The notes beneath the pieces are model-generated. The model was not told where the DNA came from. It did no database searches and saw nothing but the letters and a program-made list of their open reading frames with translations. Of a stretch of DNA of 64,000 nt, positions 56,351-64,000 are shown in pieces. The stretch comes from an uncultured Fluviicola sp. GTDB lineage: Bacteria > Bacteroidota > Bacteroidia > Flavobacteriales > Crocinitomicaceae. The stretch is taken from NCBI RefSeq assembly GCF_946478805.1, contig NZ_CAMLDC010000022.1, positions 12,566 to 76,565 on the forward strand, in the 5' to 3' direction. The first letter of the stretch is position 1, and each line of letters starts with the position of its first letter. Position numbers and translations under genes: made by a program.

Positions 56351-56967
56351 CACACGCAGATTTAATTGAGCGCTTCAAAAAAGAATTACCCGGAGAGAAA
56401 TCTCATTTGTCATTTATGCCATTCAGGGGAAGTTCGATGGAGGAAATCAAAAAAGGGATTGGTTTTCGGGATGCAGCCGTTGCTATTATTCTATTCCACA
56501 ATACTGAAGACAGACTTAGTACAATTGTGACCAGAAGACAAGAGTACGATGGTTCTCATAGCGGACAAATAAGCTTTCCGGGAGGAAAAAAAGAATTGGA
56601 TGATGAAAACCTATTGGCAACTGCCATCAGGGAATGTCATGAGGAAATCGGGGTTCACGCAAGTAATTTTGAATTATTAAAAGAATTAACTCCACTTTTT
56701 GTTCCTGTCAGCCAATTTCTGATCACTCCTTACGTTTTCTATTCCTCCAACCAATCATTCGATTACATGCGTTCCGAACGCGAGGTAGCGGCAATACATG
56801 AGCTGGACTTACTTGATCTTTACAAGTCGGAATCCGTTGTCAACATCGACCTGAAAATCAACCCGGAATTCACATTGAAGAATGTTCCTCATTTCAAACA
56901 AGGAGACATTCTTATCTGGGGAGCTACTGCCCTAATTCTGAATGAGCTAAAGGATATTTTATCCTAG
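56347..56967 (+). CDS. Nudix hydrolase, CoA pyrophosphatase type
   Basis: The 206-residue protein has the Nudix box ending RECHEEIGV (95-103) and, immediately before it, the CoA-diphosphatase motif DGSHSGQISFPGG (69-80) that is typical of NudL/CoAse enzymes. These cleave CoA or its derivatives to 4'-phosphopantetheine. The C-terminal helices are normal. It overlaps the lipoprotein gene and, in the other direction, the end of the barrel gene by 4 bp. Confidence 0.9.
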   Translation: MTHADLIERFKKELPGEKSHLSFMPFRGSSMEEIKKGIGFRDAAVAIILFHNTEDRLSTIVTRRQEYDGSHSGQISFPGGKKELDDENLLATAIRECHEEIGVHASNFELLKELTPLFVPVSQFLITPYVFYSSNQSFDYMRSEREVAAIHELDLLDLYKSESVVNIDLKINPEFTLKNVPHFKQGDILIWGATALILNELKDILS

Positions 56968-58451
56968 AATCTTACACGCGCAAAACCCAAAGCAGCTGAA
57001 ACGCTTGTTCCATCCTTTAAAAAGAAACTTAATGCATCCCGGGAAGCTACACCGAATTCATAGGCTCCATCTTTGAGAATGAAAGTCAATCCAAGCGGCA
57101 TGTTGTTTTTGTAAACACCTCCACCATAATATCCGATACTCAATTGAAGCCATTTCACCGGGATGATATCTCCACCAAAAGAATACACCGGATTCTGAAT
57201 GGATCCCGGATTTTCCTTATTGAACGGAGCCACCACATCAAATCCTAAGCGGATGTATTTGATTGGCTCATAACTAACACCGAATCTAAAATCAGATGCA
57301 TTAATTACTGTATATTTTTGTTCTCCTTCCAAGGTCAGCAATCCATTGTCCCGCACCAGCTGATTAACTGTTTGAGTAATATTATCACTATTCACTCCGC
57401 CAACATTAAAGCTCGCAAACAAAGTATCTTTCACTTTATAGACATTTCGTTTGTATGTGACCGAACCGATATTATTCACTGCGGCAGCTATCCGTACTTT
57501 GTTGAAAAGGATGATACTTGCAGAAAGATCCACTCCATATCCGTACCCCATTACGGGTGACATTCCCTTATTTTTCTTTGGTATCGAATTGGAACCACTG
57601 ACATTTCCATAATCGATATCAAATTTTGGCGTAATGGCAGAATACATTCTTAAACCATCGTCGTCCGAAGTCATATTGAACATCGCCATAGAAGTGATTA
57701 ATCGCCCACCAACACCTGCGTATACTTCAAATACCGAATCCTTACCAAACAGTTTTCGCCCGTAACCGACATTGTAACTCCTATTCCAGACCATTTGGAT
57801 TTGGGTTCCTTTTGTCAATTCACTGATACGGATCGGAACATTTAATGAGCCACTGACAACGTGTCCCATGGAATCTTCGGAAAGATTAGCATTATTGGCA
57901 ATTCGGGAAGTATCCGATCCATACACAACTGTTAAAGAGTCAAAAACAGAAGACAATTTACCTCTGAATAACAAATCGGCGGTCTGAGAATTCATTTTAG
58001 AATACCAGCTGTAGTTTTCCCGAATATTAAAGGCAATTCCACCAAATTTTTCTCCATAGTATGAAAATCCAAGCCAGTTGTAATCAAAATTAATAGCAAC
58101 TCCAGATTCTGCATAATCACCGGCAGATTGCAATTGTCTCTTATAATCTACTTCGTTCGGGTTCTTGTGCTGAGCGGCATTGTATAAGGTACTGGTCAGA
58201 TTCTGAAGTTTTTTGGAATTCAATGAAGGCGATGAAACACCAAAGGCAAATTCAGAAGTCCCGGTTGTGAATTTTTTTCCCGCATAACGTGGTCTCCATC
58301 CCAGTGCGGAAGTATTAATCCCAAGCGCGTGATAATCTGTTACGAAGGGGGTAGCAACTCCTTTTCCAACCGTTGGAAAAGCAACTCCTTGTGTTTGAGA
58401 AAATGAAAATGAATAAGCAAGTAGGAATACAAGAAATAGTTTTAGCTTCAT
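56964..58451 (-). CDS. Outer-membrane beta-barrel protein of unknown function
   Basis: The 495-residue protein has a signal peptide (~1-18, SFSQ), a short N-terminal conserved part with DYHALGINTSALGWRPRYAG, and many amphipathic strands to a terminal FARVRF. The arrangement resembles the DUF5723-type Bacteroidetes barrels, but no name is secure. It is convergent with the Nudix gene (4-bp overlap of the ends). Its upstream region holds the candidate small RNA at 58541-58645 on the same strand, which a terminator separates from it. Confidence 0.78.
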   Translation of the reverse strand: MKLKLFLVFLLAYSFSFSQTQGVAFPTVGKGVATPFVTDYHALGINTSALGWRPRYAGKKFTTGTSEFAFGVSSPSLNSKKLQNLTSTLYNAAQHKNPNEVDYKRQLQSAGDYAESGVAINFDYNWLGFSYYGEKFGGIAFNIRENYSWYSKMNSQTADLLFRGKLSSVFDSLTVVYGSDTSRIANNANLSEDSMGHVVSGSLNVPIRISELTKGTQIQMVWNRSYNVGYGRKLFGKDSVFEVYAGVGGRLITSMAMFNMTSDDDGLRMYSAITPKFDIDYGNVSGSNSIPKKNKGMSPVMGYGYGVDLSASIILFNKVRIAAAVNNIGSVTYKRNVYKVKDTLFASFNVGGVNSDNITQTVNQLVRDNGLLTLEGEQKYTVINASDFRFGVSYEPIKYIRLGFDVVAPFNKENPGSIQNPVYSFGGDIIPVKWLQLSIGYYGGGVYKNNMPLGLTFILKDGAYEFGVASRDALSFFLKDGTSVSAALGFARVRF

Positions 58452-58540
58452 AAATTATAGTTTCTGGCTTAAAGAAACAAAAAAAATAAGAGAAAGCACT
58501 GCTTTCGATAAATTTATCCGCAGCAGTAGATAATGAGATG

Positions 58541-58645
58541 CAAAAACAAAAAGAGGAGTAAATTCACTAGAACTTACTCCTCTTTTTGCTAAACCATGCT
58601 AAAACTATAAAACCCAAAACTAACAACTATGAAATTGTCGTTCTT
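58541..58645 (-). ncRNA. Candidate small RNA (~100 nt)
   Basis: On the minus strand an ideal promoter (58651-58680) is followed ~100 nt later by a strong terminator hairpin (58548-58587, AAAAAGAGGAGTAA / TTACTCCTCTTTTT, then TTTTTG on the minus strand). Between them no protein is coded except a six-residue minimal frame. The transcript would lie between troD (ends 58753) and the barrel gene (starts 58451). Identity with a known RNA family is not recognised; a terminated leader of the barrel gene is the alternative. Confidence 0.55.
58548..58587 (-). terminator. Terminator of the candidate small RNA
   Basis: A 14-bp stem with a 12-nt loop; on the minus strand the right end reads CTCTTTTTGTTTTTG. 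It also has a T run on the plus strand, so it may work in both directions. Confidence 0.8.
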
Positions 58646-58650
58646 GTAAA

Positions 58651-58680
58651 CAAAGGTAAGCCAGATTATTGATATAACAA
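58651..58680 (-). promoter_or_regulatory. Promoter of the candidate small RNA
   Basis: On the minus strand TTG (58680-58678), 19 bp, TACCTTTG (58658-58651): the same geometry as the tRNA-Val promoter. The start would be near 58645. The stretch 58681-58752 to the troD stop shows nothing else. Confidence 0.68.
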
Positions 58681-58752
58681 CTTTATCGGCTTTTTTTTTA
58701 TTCAAATAAAACTGTCATTCTTGAATTCTTGAAAAGGGGATTTAATTCAAAT

Positions 58753-59607
58753 TCAGCTTATAGTTACCCTTTTTTTATACGGGGAGATCAGTACGGAAAT
58801 TAAAAAAATCATCCCATTTACGCATACAATCAATGGAGATATGGAAATATTGATCCACTTTCCAAGGAATACTCCAACAACACAAGATACTATTCCTATG
58901 CATGCAGAATACCAAAATGTTTTTGCTAAAGTTTTGGAAAACTGTAAGGCCGTTGCAGCCGGCAGAACCAGCAATCCGACTACGAGGATCACACCGACAC
59001 TTTCAAAACTCAATACTGCGTGAATACTCAATAGTAACATCAATACCAATTGGAATGCCTGAATCGGTATCCCAATAAAGGAACCGAATTGCGGATTGAA
59101 TGCCCACACTTTCCACCCTTTGAATCCGATGACAATCACAAGAAGTAAGATAGCCGTCAGAGGTAACAGTTGTAAAATTGCCCTGGTTCCGTATAAATAT
59201 CCTCCCACAATTACCTGGTCCAGTATGGACGTTTCCAAGTCTCCATATAAGACACATTCCTGGTCCAGATCACTATTTTTCCCCGCAAAAAGTGCAATCA
59301 TCAATACCCCGATGGCAAATAAGAATGTGAATGTAAATCCAATGGCTGCATCTTCCTGGATCCGCCACTTTTTTCTCAAGAAATCAATCAAAAAGGTCGT
59401 CAGGAATCCCGTTACGGCAGCCCCGAAGAGCATAGGGACAGAATCTTTCGTTCCACTTAACAAATAAGCAACTACAATTCCCGGTAAAACCGCATGTGAA
59501 ATTGCATCTCCTACCATTACCAAACTTTTTGAAACTAGTAACACTCCCAACAAAGATGCCGGTATGGCAACAGAGCAAGCAGTCAATATCATTAAGACAT
59601 CATTCAT
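58753..59607 (-). CDS. Metal ABC transporter permease, second subunit (TroD-like)
   Basis: The 284-residue protein has ~8-9 TM helices and the ABC-3 family motifs LVSKSLVMVGDAISHAVLPGI (the conserved GDAISH helix) and LLVSGTKDSVP-like loops. It pairs with the next permease; two paralogs in one operon is typical of TroABCD/MntABCD. It overlaps the upstream permease by 4 bp. It is the last gene of the operon. Confidence 0.92.
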   Translation of the reverse strand: MNDVLMILTACSVAIPASLLGVLLVSKSLVMVGDAISHAVLPGIVVAYLLSGTKDSVPMLFGAAVTGFLTTFLIDFLRKKWRIQEDAAIGFTFTFLFAIGVLMIALFAGKNSDLDQECVLYGDLETSILDQVIVGGYLYGTRAILQLLPLTAILLLVIVIGFKGWKVWAFNPQFGSFIGIPIQAFQLVLMLLLSIHAVLSFESVGVILVVGLLVLPAATALQFSKTLAKTFWYSACIGIVSCVVGVFLGKWINISISPLIVCVNGMIFLISVLISPYKKRVTIS

Positions 59608-60440
59608 CCTATTCTTTTACGTTTAAATGGAATCCGTACCAAAAGAGCCACCGAAATCGCACAGACGCTCAATACCATGATGATACATGGTCCGGTGGGG
59701 ATATTCTTTCCAAGAATTGATATATAGGAACCCAACAAGGAAGAAAAAGTTCCGAAAATAAGAGACAGACCTATCAGGGAACGCAACCTGTATGTGAGCA
59801 TCCTGGCTGTCAGGACCGGAATAATCAAAAGAGCCGACATCAAGACAACTCCCACAGCTTGAACTCCCATTGCCACTACCAATATGGTCATTGAATTCAG
59901 GATAAAGTCGTTCCAGCGCAGGGAAAACCCTTTACTGAGCATGAACTCCTTATTAAAGGCAAAACTGAACATCACACGATACCTAAAAAAGGTAATTGCG
60001 ATGATTAAAAATGAAACTACCAAAAAGAGATACAGGTCTTCAATATTCAGCGCGGCTATTTTTCCAAAGAGAAAATCACTTAATCCTGCTTGTCCGTCAT
60101 CAGGCCTTCCTTGAATATAGGAAAGCAGGGCTAATCCCAATGCGAAGAAAATACTCAAAGTAGCGGCTACAATTGTATCAGACTTCAGTTTTGTTTTTCG
60201 TTGAAGCCAGGAAATCTGTTGAGTTGCAAGCCACCCTGCAATGAAGGCTCCCAACATCAGGATAATGGTATTTCTTTGCCCCGAAACAATGTATGCCAAG
60301 ACAATTCCGGGTAAAATCGAATGAGAAATCGCATCGCCGATCAACGACTTCTTCTGAAGAAACGTAAACGTTCCAACCAAAGCCGCAGAAACTCCGATAA
60401 GTGCTGTTCCAATAAATACGATCCAAATACTTAAGTCCAT
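59604..60440 (-). CDS. Metal ABC transporter permease, first subunit (TroC-like)
   Basis: The 278-residue protein is a paralog of the last gene, with the same GDAISHSILPGIVLAYIVSG motif after LQKKSLI and ~8-9 TM helices. It begins one base after the ATPase gene ends. It transports Mn2+ or Zn2+; which one depends on the binding protein. Confidence 0.92.
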   Translation of the reverse strand: MDLSIWIVFIGTALIGVSAALVGTFTFLQKKSLIGDAISHSILPGIVLAYIVSGQRNTIILMLGAFIAGWLATQQISWLQRKTKLKSDTIVAATLSIFFALGLALLSYIQGRPDDGQAGLSDFLFGKIAALNIEDLYLFLVVSFLIIAITFFRYRVMFSFAFNKEFMLSKGFSLRWNDFILNSMTILVVAMGVQAVGVVLMSALLIIPVLTARMLTYRLRSLIGLSLIFGTFSSLLGSYISILGKNIPTGPCIIMVLSVCAISVALLVRIPFKRKRIG

Positions 60441-60441
60441 C

Positions 60442-61170
60442 TTATTTCCTATTCAACAAAAGAGTCATTCCATAAGCCTTTTCAATATTCTCAGATTTCA
60501 GAATTTCATCAATTGGTCCATTTGCAATCAATTTTTTATTCAATAGAACTACATCATCAAAATATTGAGCTACCACTGATAAATCATGATGCACGATTAC
60601 AATCGTTTTCCCTGAATCTCTTAATTTTTGAACGATCGAGAGGATAGAATTTTGAGAAGCCATATCGATTCCAACAAAAGGTTCATCCATTACAATCAAC
60701 TCAGCTTCCTGAGCAAGTGCGCGGGCTAAAAAGACGCGTTGTTGCTGGCCTCCAGAAAGCTGCCCGATCTGTCGGTCTGAAAATTCGGACAATTGGACTT
60801 TCTTCAGTGTTTCCTTCACAATTTCCTTATCTGCCAACGTTGTTCGCGCCCACCATTTTTTTGGAACGATCCTTCCCATTGCAACTACCTCTTCCACCGT
60901 AATTGGAAAATCCCAATCTATGGATTCCCGTTGTGGAACATAGGCAATTTTCGAACGGTATTTTTCCAATGATTCACCAAAAAAAGTCACCTCTCCTTTC
61001 TTGACTGGAATAATTCCCAAAATTCCTTTCAACAAGGTTGATTTTCCGGAACCATTCGGACCGATGATCCCGGTAATTTTTCCTGAACCAATGGATAAAG
61101 AAACATCATCCAAAGCGAGTGTATCCCGATAGGAAGCGGTTAAATTGCTTATTTCAATTGCATTTCTCAT
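60442..61170 (-). CDS. Metal ABC transporter ATPase (TroB-like)
   Basis: The 242-residue ATPase has Walker A GPNGSGKST (37-45), signature LSGGQQQRVFLARAL, Walker B LIVMDEPFVGID and the switch His in IVHHDLS. The segment VPQRESIDWDFP is typical of Mn/Zn importers. It overlaps the binding-protein gene by 4 bp. Confidence 0.94.
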   Translation of the reverse strand: MRNAIEISNLTASYRDTLALDDVSLSIGSGKITGIIGPNGSGKSTLLKGILGIIPVKKGEVTFFGESLEKYRSKIAYVPQRESIDWDFPITVEEVVAMGRIVPKKWWARTTLADKEIVKETLKKVQLSEFSDRQIGQLSGGQQQRVFLARALAQEAELIVMDEPFVGIDMASQNSILSIVQKLRDSGKTIVIVHHDLSVVAQYFDDVVLLNKKLIANGPIDEILKSENIEKAYGMTLLLNRK

Positions 61171-62069
61171 TTCAATCCTTCTTTAATGGAATTCACATTA
61201 TGGCTCAACATCCCGATATAGGAATCTGCGCCACTTCCTTTTGAACCCAATGCATCTGAAAAAAGGGTTCCTCCGATTCTCACATGATATCCTCTGCGTT
61301 CAACGGAACTCAGTACACTTTTCAAGGCCTTCGGGCTCACAGAATTTTCTACAAATATTGCTTTCACATCATTTTCAACAATGAAATCAACCAAATCAAC
61401 AACATCCCGCATTCCAGGTTCCTGTGAAGTTGACACTCCTTGTAATCCTTTTACTTGAATATCAAAAGTTCTCCCGAAATAATGGAATGCATCATGTGAA
61501 GTGATCAGGACCCTTCTTTCTTTGGGAACCGCGCTTAGTTTCAATTTCAATTCTTTCGTTTTTTTCTGAACTTTCACAAAAAATCGATAGAAGTTTTCCC
61601 TGAATTCCAATTCGTAATCCGGATACAATTCGACCAATTTGTCAACTACTCCATTCATACTATGAACCCAGGAATCAGTATCGAACCAAACATGTGGGTC
61701 GGGTGTCGTTCCATCCGTATATAAAATTTTCTTTTTTGGAAAATCCAATTGAAAAGAAATTACGGCCTTTCTTTCGCCCAGGCGACTAAACAATTCAGCC
61801 ATCTTTCCCTCCAGGTGAAACCCGGTATAAACAACCAATTTCGCATCGTTCAACAAAACCACGTCACTGGGTCTCGGATTGTATGTATGCGGATCGACTC
61901 CCGGTCCCATGAGAGATTTAACAGTCAATTTATCACCTACTACCTGTCGGACACAATCTGCAGTTATCGAAGTAGAGCAGACAATCAGTTTTTCATTTTC
62001 TTTCGTTCGTCTGACTTTACAGCTCAACACCAGGCAAATGCAAACTATTATATAAGCCAATTTCTTCAT
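61167..62069 (-). CDS. Metal-binding lipoprotein, TroA-like
   Basis: The 300-residue protein has lipid Cys17 (LVLSC). The four metal ligands stand at H61 (DPHTYNP), H126 (DPHVWFD), H192 (SHDAFHYF) and D272 (LFSDALGS). The spacings 65, 66 and 80 are identical to H68, H133, H199 and D279 of Treponema TroA, which binds Zn2+ and Mn2+. The third His differs from the Glu of the Mn-specific PsaA type, so a strictly Mn role is less likely. It overlaps the regulator by 4 bp and is the first transport gene. Confidence 0.94.
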   Translation of the reverse strand: MKKLAYIIVCICLVLSCKVRRTKENEKLIVCSTSITADCVRQVVGDKLTVKSLMGPGVDPHTYNPRPSDVVLLNDAKLVVYTGFHLEGKMAELFSRLGERKAVISFQLDFPKKKILYTDGTTPDPHVWFDTDSWVHSMNGVVDKLVELYPDYELEFRENFYRFFVKVQKKTKELKLKLSAVPKERRVLITSHDAFHYFGRTFDIQVKGLQGVSTSQEPGMRDVVDLVDFIVENDVKAIFVENSVSPKALKSVLSSVERRGYHVRIGGTLFSDALGSKGSGADSYIGMLSHNVNSIKEGLK

Positions 62070-62731
62070 AATGGTTTTATCGCTATCTGTTTGGCAATTG
62101 TGATTGAAAATTGTACCTGCTTACCATCCATCTGGATTATAACGGATCCATCAAAACTTAGTTTATCCTGTACATCTATTTGAGTTCCCAGATGTAATCC
62201 TATTTTATTCAGGTATTGTAAAAATTCTGCCTGGTCATCCTCCACTCCCATAATTATAGCTTTCATGCCAACTATAGCTTCAGATAAAAGGATCCGATTC
62301 TGAACAAATTCTATTCTACCATCTTTACAAGGAATTGGTTCCCCATGAGGGTCAACTTTTGGGAAGCCCAAAAATTCATCGAGCCTGTCGGTCAGTTCGG
62401 TAGATTGGATATGTTCCAATTGTTCTGCAATCTCATGAACTTCATCCCAACCAAAATTTAACTTATCTACTAAAAATGTTTCCCACAGCCTATGTTTACG
62501 AATAATTGCCAACGCATGAGAGCTACCTAAATCGGTTAGAGCACAACCTTGGTATTTTTGATACTCTAACAAGTTCTTCTCACATAATTTCTTAAGCATA
62601 TCGGTTACAGAAGAGGCTTTGGTAGTCATTTTATCTGCCAAATCATTCGTTGAAATTGCTCCTTCAGTATCCTGACTAAGTGTGAAAATAGCCTTTAAAT
62701 AATTTTCTTCGCTCTGAGTTAATCTTAACAC
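62066..62731 (-). CDS. DtxR/MntR-family metal-dependent repressor
   Basis: The 221-residue regulator has a winged HTH (ISTNDLADKMTTKASSVTDMLKKL, ~27-50), the dimerisation/metal domain (HRLWETFLVDKLNFGWDEVHEIAEQLEHI), and a C-terminal SH3/FeoA-like domain (~150-221). The four genes after it are a metal importer, all overlapping. A palindrome overlapping its promoter is the likely binding site, so it would repress its own operon when metal is sufficient. It is Mn-type by operon context. Confidence 0.93.
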   Translation of the reverse strand: MLRLTQSEENYLKAIFTLSQDTEGAISTNDLADKMTTKASSVTDMLKKLCEKNLLEYQKYQGCALTDLGSSHALAIIRKHRLWETFLVDKLNFGWDEVHEIAEQLEHIQSTELTDRLDEFLGFPKVDPHGEPIPCKDGRIEFVQNRILLSEAIVGMKAIIMGVEDDQAEFLQYLNKIGLHLGTQIDVQDKLSFDGSVIIQMDGKQVQFSITIAKQIAIKPL

Positions 62732-62746
62732 GCTTCTTTTTTTTTA

Positions 62747-62754
62747 CAAATATA
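62747..62754 (-). promoter_or_regulatory. -7 element of the metal-uptake operon
   Basis: TATATTTG on the minus strand, 16 bp upstream of the regulator ATG. The palindrome at 62762-62781 lies where the -33 region should be. Confidence 0.6.
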
Positions 62755-62761
62755 AAACTTT

Positions 62762-62781
62762 TTTTTAGACTTGTCTAAAAA
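62762..62781. promoter_or_regulatory. Palindromic operator for the DtxR/MntR-type repressor
   Basis: TTTTTAGAC-TT-GTCTAAAAA: perfect 9-bp arms around two bases, resembling the TTTAG...CTAAA operators of DtxR-family regulators. It overlaps the promoter of the regulator-transport operon and is also 82 bp from the divergent ndk start. Confidence 0.72.
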
Positions 62782-62829
62782 CAAGATTAATTAAGTGGCC
62801 CCGAAGCTATCAGGTTGAGAAAATAGTTG

Positions 62830-62837
62830 TATTTTTG
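62830..62837 (+). promoter_or_regulatory. -7 element for ndk
   Basis: TATTTTTG, 26 bp before the ndk ATG; no TTG at a suitable distance. Confidence 0.4.
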
Positions 62838-62863
62838 CACCAAATTATTCAAATCAATTTAAG

Positions 62864-63283
62864 ATGTCAGGCAACAGAACATTCACAATGTTAAAACCGG
62901 ATGCGATCGAAAATGGTCACATGGGAAAAATTATTGATATGATTATCCAGGCTGGATTTTCAATCAAAGCAATGAAACTTACTCGTTTAACTGAGGAACA
63001 AGCAAAAAAATTCTACGAAGTTCACGCTGAACGTCCGTTTTATGGTGAATTGGTTGAATATATGACATCTGGACCTATCGTTGCTGCAATCTTGGAAAAA
63101 GACAATGCTGTTGCAGATTTCCGTGCGCTAATTGGTGCTACCGATCCAGCTGAAGCTGCCGACGGTACTATCCGTAAATACTATGCAGAATCAAAAGGAA
63201 GAAACGCTGTTCACGGTTCCGATTCTGATGAGAATGCTGCAATTGAAGGTAAATTCCATTTTGCTGATTCAGAGGTTTTCTAA
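62864..63283 (+). CDS. ndk: Nucleoside diphosphate kinase
   Basis: It equilibrates NTP and NDP pools. The 139-residue protein has the family start [14 protein letters not shown] and the phospho-accepting H117 in [10 protein letters not shown], plus the nucleotide-binding K11 (LKPD). The length is typical. It is a single gene with a terminator after it. Confidence 0.98.
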   Translation: MSGNRTFTMLKPDAIENGHMGKIIDMIIQAGFSIKAMKLTRLTEEQAKKFYEVHAERPFYGELVEYMTSGPIVAAILEKDNAVADFRALIGATDPAEAADGTIRKYYAESKGRNAVHGSDSDENAAIEGKFHFADSEVF

Positions 63284-63305
63284 TTAAAACTCTTTCAAAA
63301 TAATT

Positions 63306-63333
63306 AAGCCTTACTTTTAGTGAGGCTTTTTTT
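63306..63333 (+). terminator. Terminator after ndk
   Basis: AAGCCTTAC / (G)TGAGGCTT with one G-T pair, then a T run. Confidence 0.8.
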
Positions 63334-63373
63334 ATGCGTTGTATATTATCTGAATTAAATTGACAACTTAGCA

Positions 63374-63910
63374 ATGAACCAGTTAGACATCTTTGGAACT
63401 AAAATTCATGAGTATCTGCTTGTTATTGAACCCGATTCGAAAACGATAGGCAAAATAATAGCGATAAGGGAGTTGTTGAGTAGAACTATTCCATTATCAA
63501 AAGACTCTTTACAATCAAAACCACACATCAGTCTCTGCTATTTTGAAGCGAATGACTTTTCCGATGAACTCATCCTCTCAAGAATGAAACAAGTTATTTC
63601 TTCTATTAAACCTTTTGAAATATTTTTGATCGGTTGTGAGAAATGGAAGAATGGAACCTTTATACTACAAGTCGATCAGAATGAACCCATTCAAAATTTA
63701 CAGCGAGAACTTTCAGCCGTTTTTAAGGGCGTTATCAAAACGCCACATCTGACAATTATCCGGAACCTTCCTCAACGATTTCTCAATCAACTTTCACTTA
63801 GTGATTATCATTACGATGGATCCTTTACTTGTGAATCTGTACTTCTATTAAAGAGAAGTGGAAATGAACCTTATCATATACTTGGCAAAATTGATTTGTC
63901 AGAGCTCTAG
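63374..63910 (+). CDS. 2H phosphoesterase (2'-5' RNA ligase/LigT-like family)
   Basis: The 178-residue protein has both HxS/T motifs that define the family: H51 in KPHISL and H125 in TPHLTI. Members act on 2',3'-cyclic or 2'-5' phosphates of RNA or nucleotides; the natural substrate here is unknown. It lies alone after ndk. Confidence 0.83.
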   Translation: MNQLDIFGTKIHEYLLVIEPDSKTIGKIIAIRELLSRTIPLSKDSLQSKPHISLCYFEANDFSDELILSRMKQVISSIKPFEIFLIGCEKWKNGTFILQVDQNEPIQNLQRELSAVFKGVIKTPHLTIIRNLPQRFLNQLSLSDYHYDGSFTCESVLLLKRSGNEPYHILGKIDLSEL

Positions 63911-64000
63911 TTACTTTGAATCCACTTACTGCAATTTGGTTCTCTTTAGCAGGATTTCTGGAAAAAACCTGTATAAACTAAAAAACCCCACAGTTACCTG
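63911..64000. other. Right edge of the window
   Basis: No gene start or end could be supported. The last ~20 bases (AAAAAACCCCACAG...) look like the left half of a terminator hairpin whose other half is outside. Confidence 0.3.

Noticed and set aside
58616..58650. Short ATG frame (six codons) on the plus strand near the candidate small RNA
   Set aside because: Very short, no ribosome-binding evidence, and on the strand opposite the promoter found.

Overview
The window looks like chromosomal DNA of a Bacteroidetes bacterium, most likely Flavobacteriales and possibly a Fluviicola-like member of the Crocinitomicaceae. The genus is inference. The support is a set of type IX secretion / gliding genes (porV, porU, a PorP/SprF protein, gldJ), a secreted protease with a T9SS C-terminal sorting domain, many Bacteroidetes-type outer-membrane barrels, and -7 promoter elements of the TANNTTTG type, sometimes paired with a TTG about 19 bp upstream. 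The DNA is moderately AT-rich and densely coded. No phage, IS element, rRNA or CRISPR array was seen.

Region 1-12 kb holds the end of a biotin cluster (bioB and the start of bioF), a GNAT acetyltransferase, the leftward run porU-porV-ispF, and rightward porP-like, gldJ and murF. Region 12-23 kb holds an acyl-CoA dehydrogenase divergent from anmK, an amino-acid dehydrogenase, nhaA, an ExbB-ExbD-TonB-TonB-TonB energy-transduction cluster ending in folC, and a tRNA-Val. Directly downstream of that tRNA is a 402-bp insert carrying one GIY-YIG nuclease gene and ending in an exact 23-bp duplicate of the tRNA 3' end. It looks like a minimal tRNA-targeting mobile element and is the most unusual feature here.

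Region 23-36 kb is more accessory: an exported hypothetical protein, DoxX, MarR and AraC-type regulators, an MFS exporter, mnmD, tpx, a TonB-dependent-receptor-like barrel, a lipoprotein, and an ECF-type sigma factor translationally coupled to a protein with the layout of an anti-sigma factor fused to an outer-membrane barrel, followed by yifB/comM. Region 36-45 kb has a T9SS-secreted subtilase, a paiB plus iron/cobalamin-type ABC importer operon, a DEAD-box helicase, a small exported protein and murB. Region 45-58 kb has sppA, folK, an abundant-looking OmpA/TPR lipoprotein, an OmpA protein, an exported glutathione peroxidase, a large exported protein of unknown function, gyrB, a lipoprotein with a CoA-type Nudix hydrolase, and an outer-membrane barrel.

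Region 58-64 kb is a tightly overlapping leftward Mn/Zn-uptake operon (DtxR-type regulator, TroA-like binding protein, ATPase, two permeases). A perfect palindrome just upstream of the regulator is a likely autoregulatory operator. Between this operon and the barrel gene lies a candidate small RNA of about 100 nt with its own promoter and terminator. ndk and a 2H phosphoesterase close the window. Several annotated starts were moved from upstream TTG or ATG codons to internal ATG codons where signal peptides, translational coupling or promoters demanded it.
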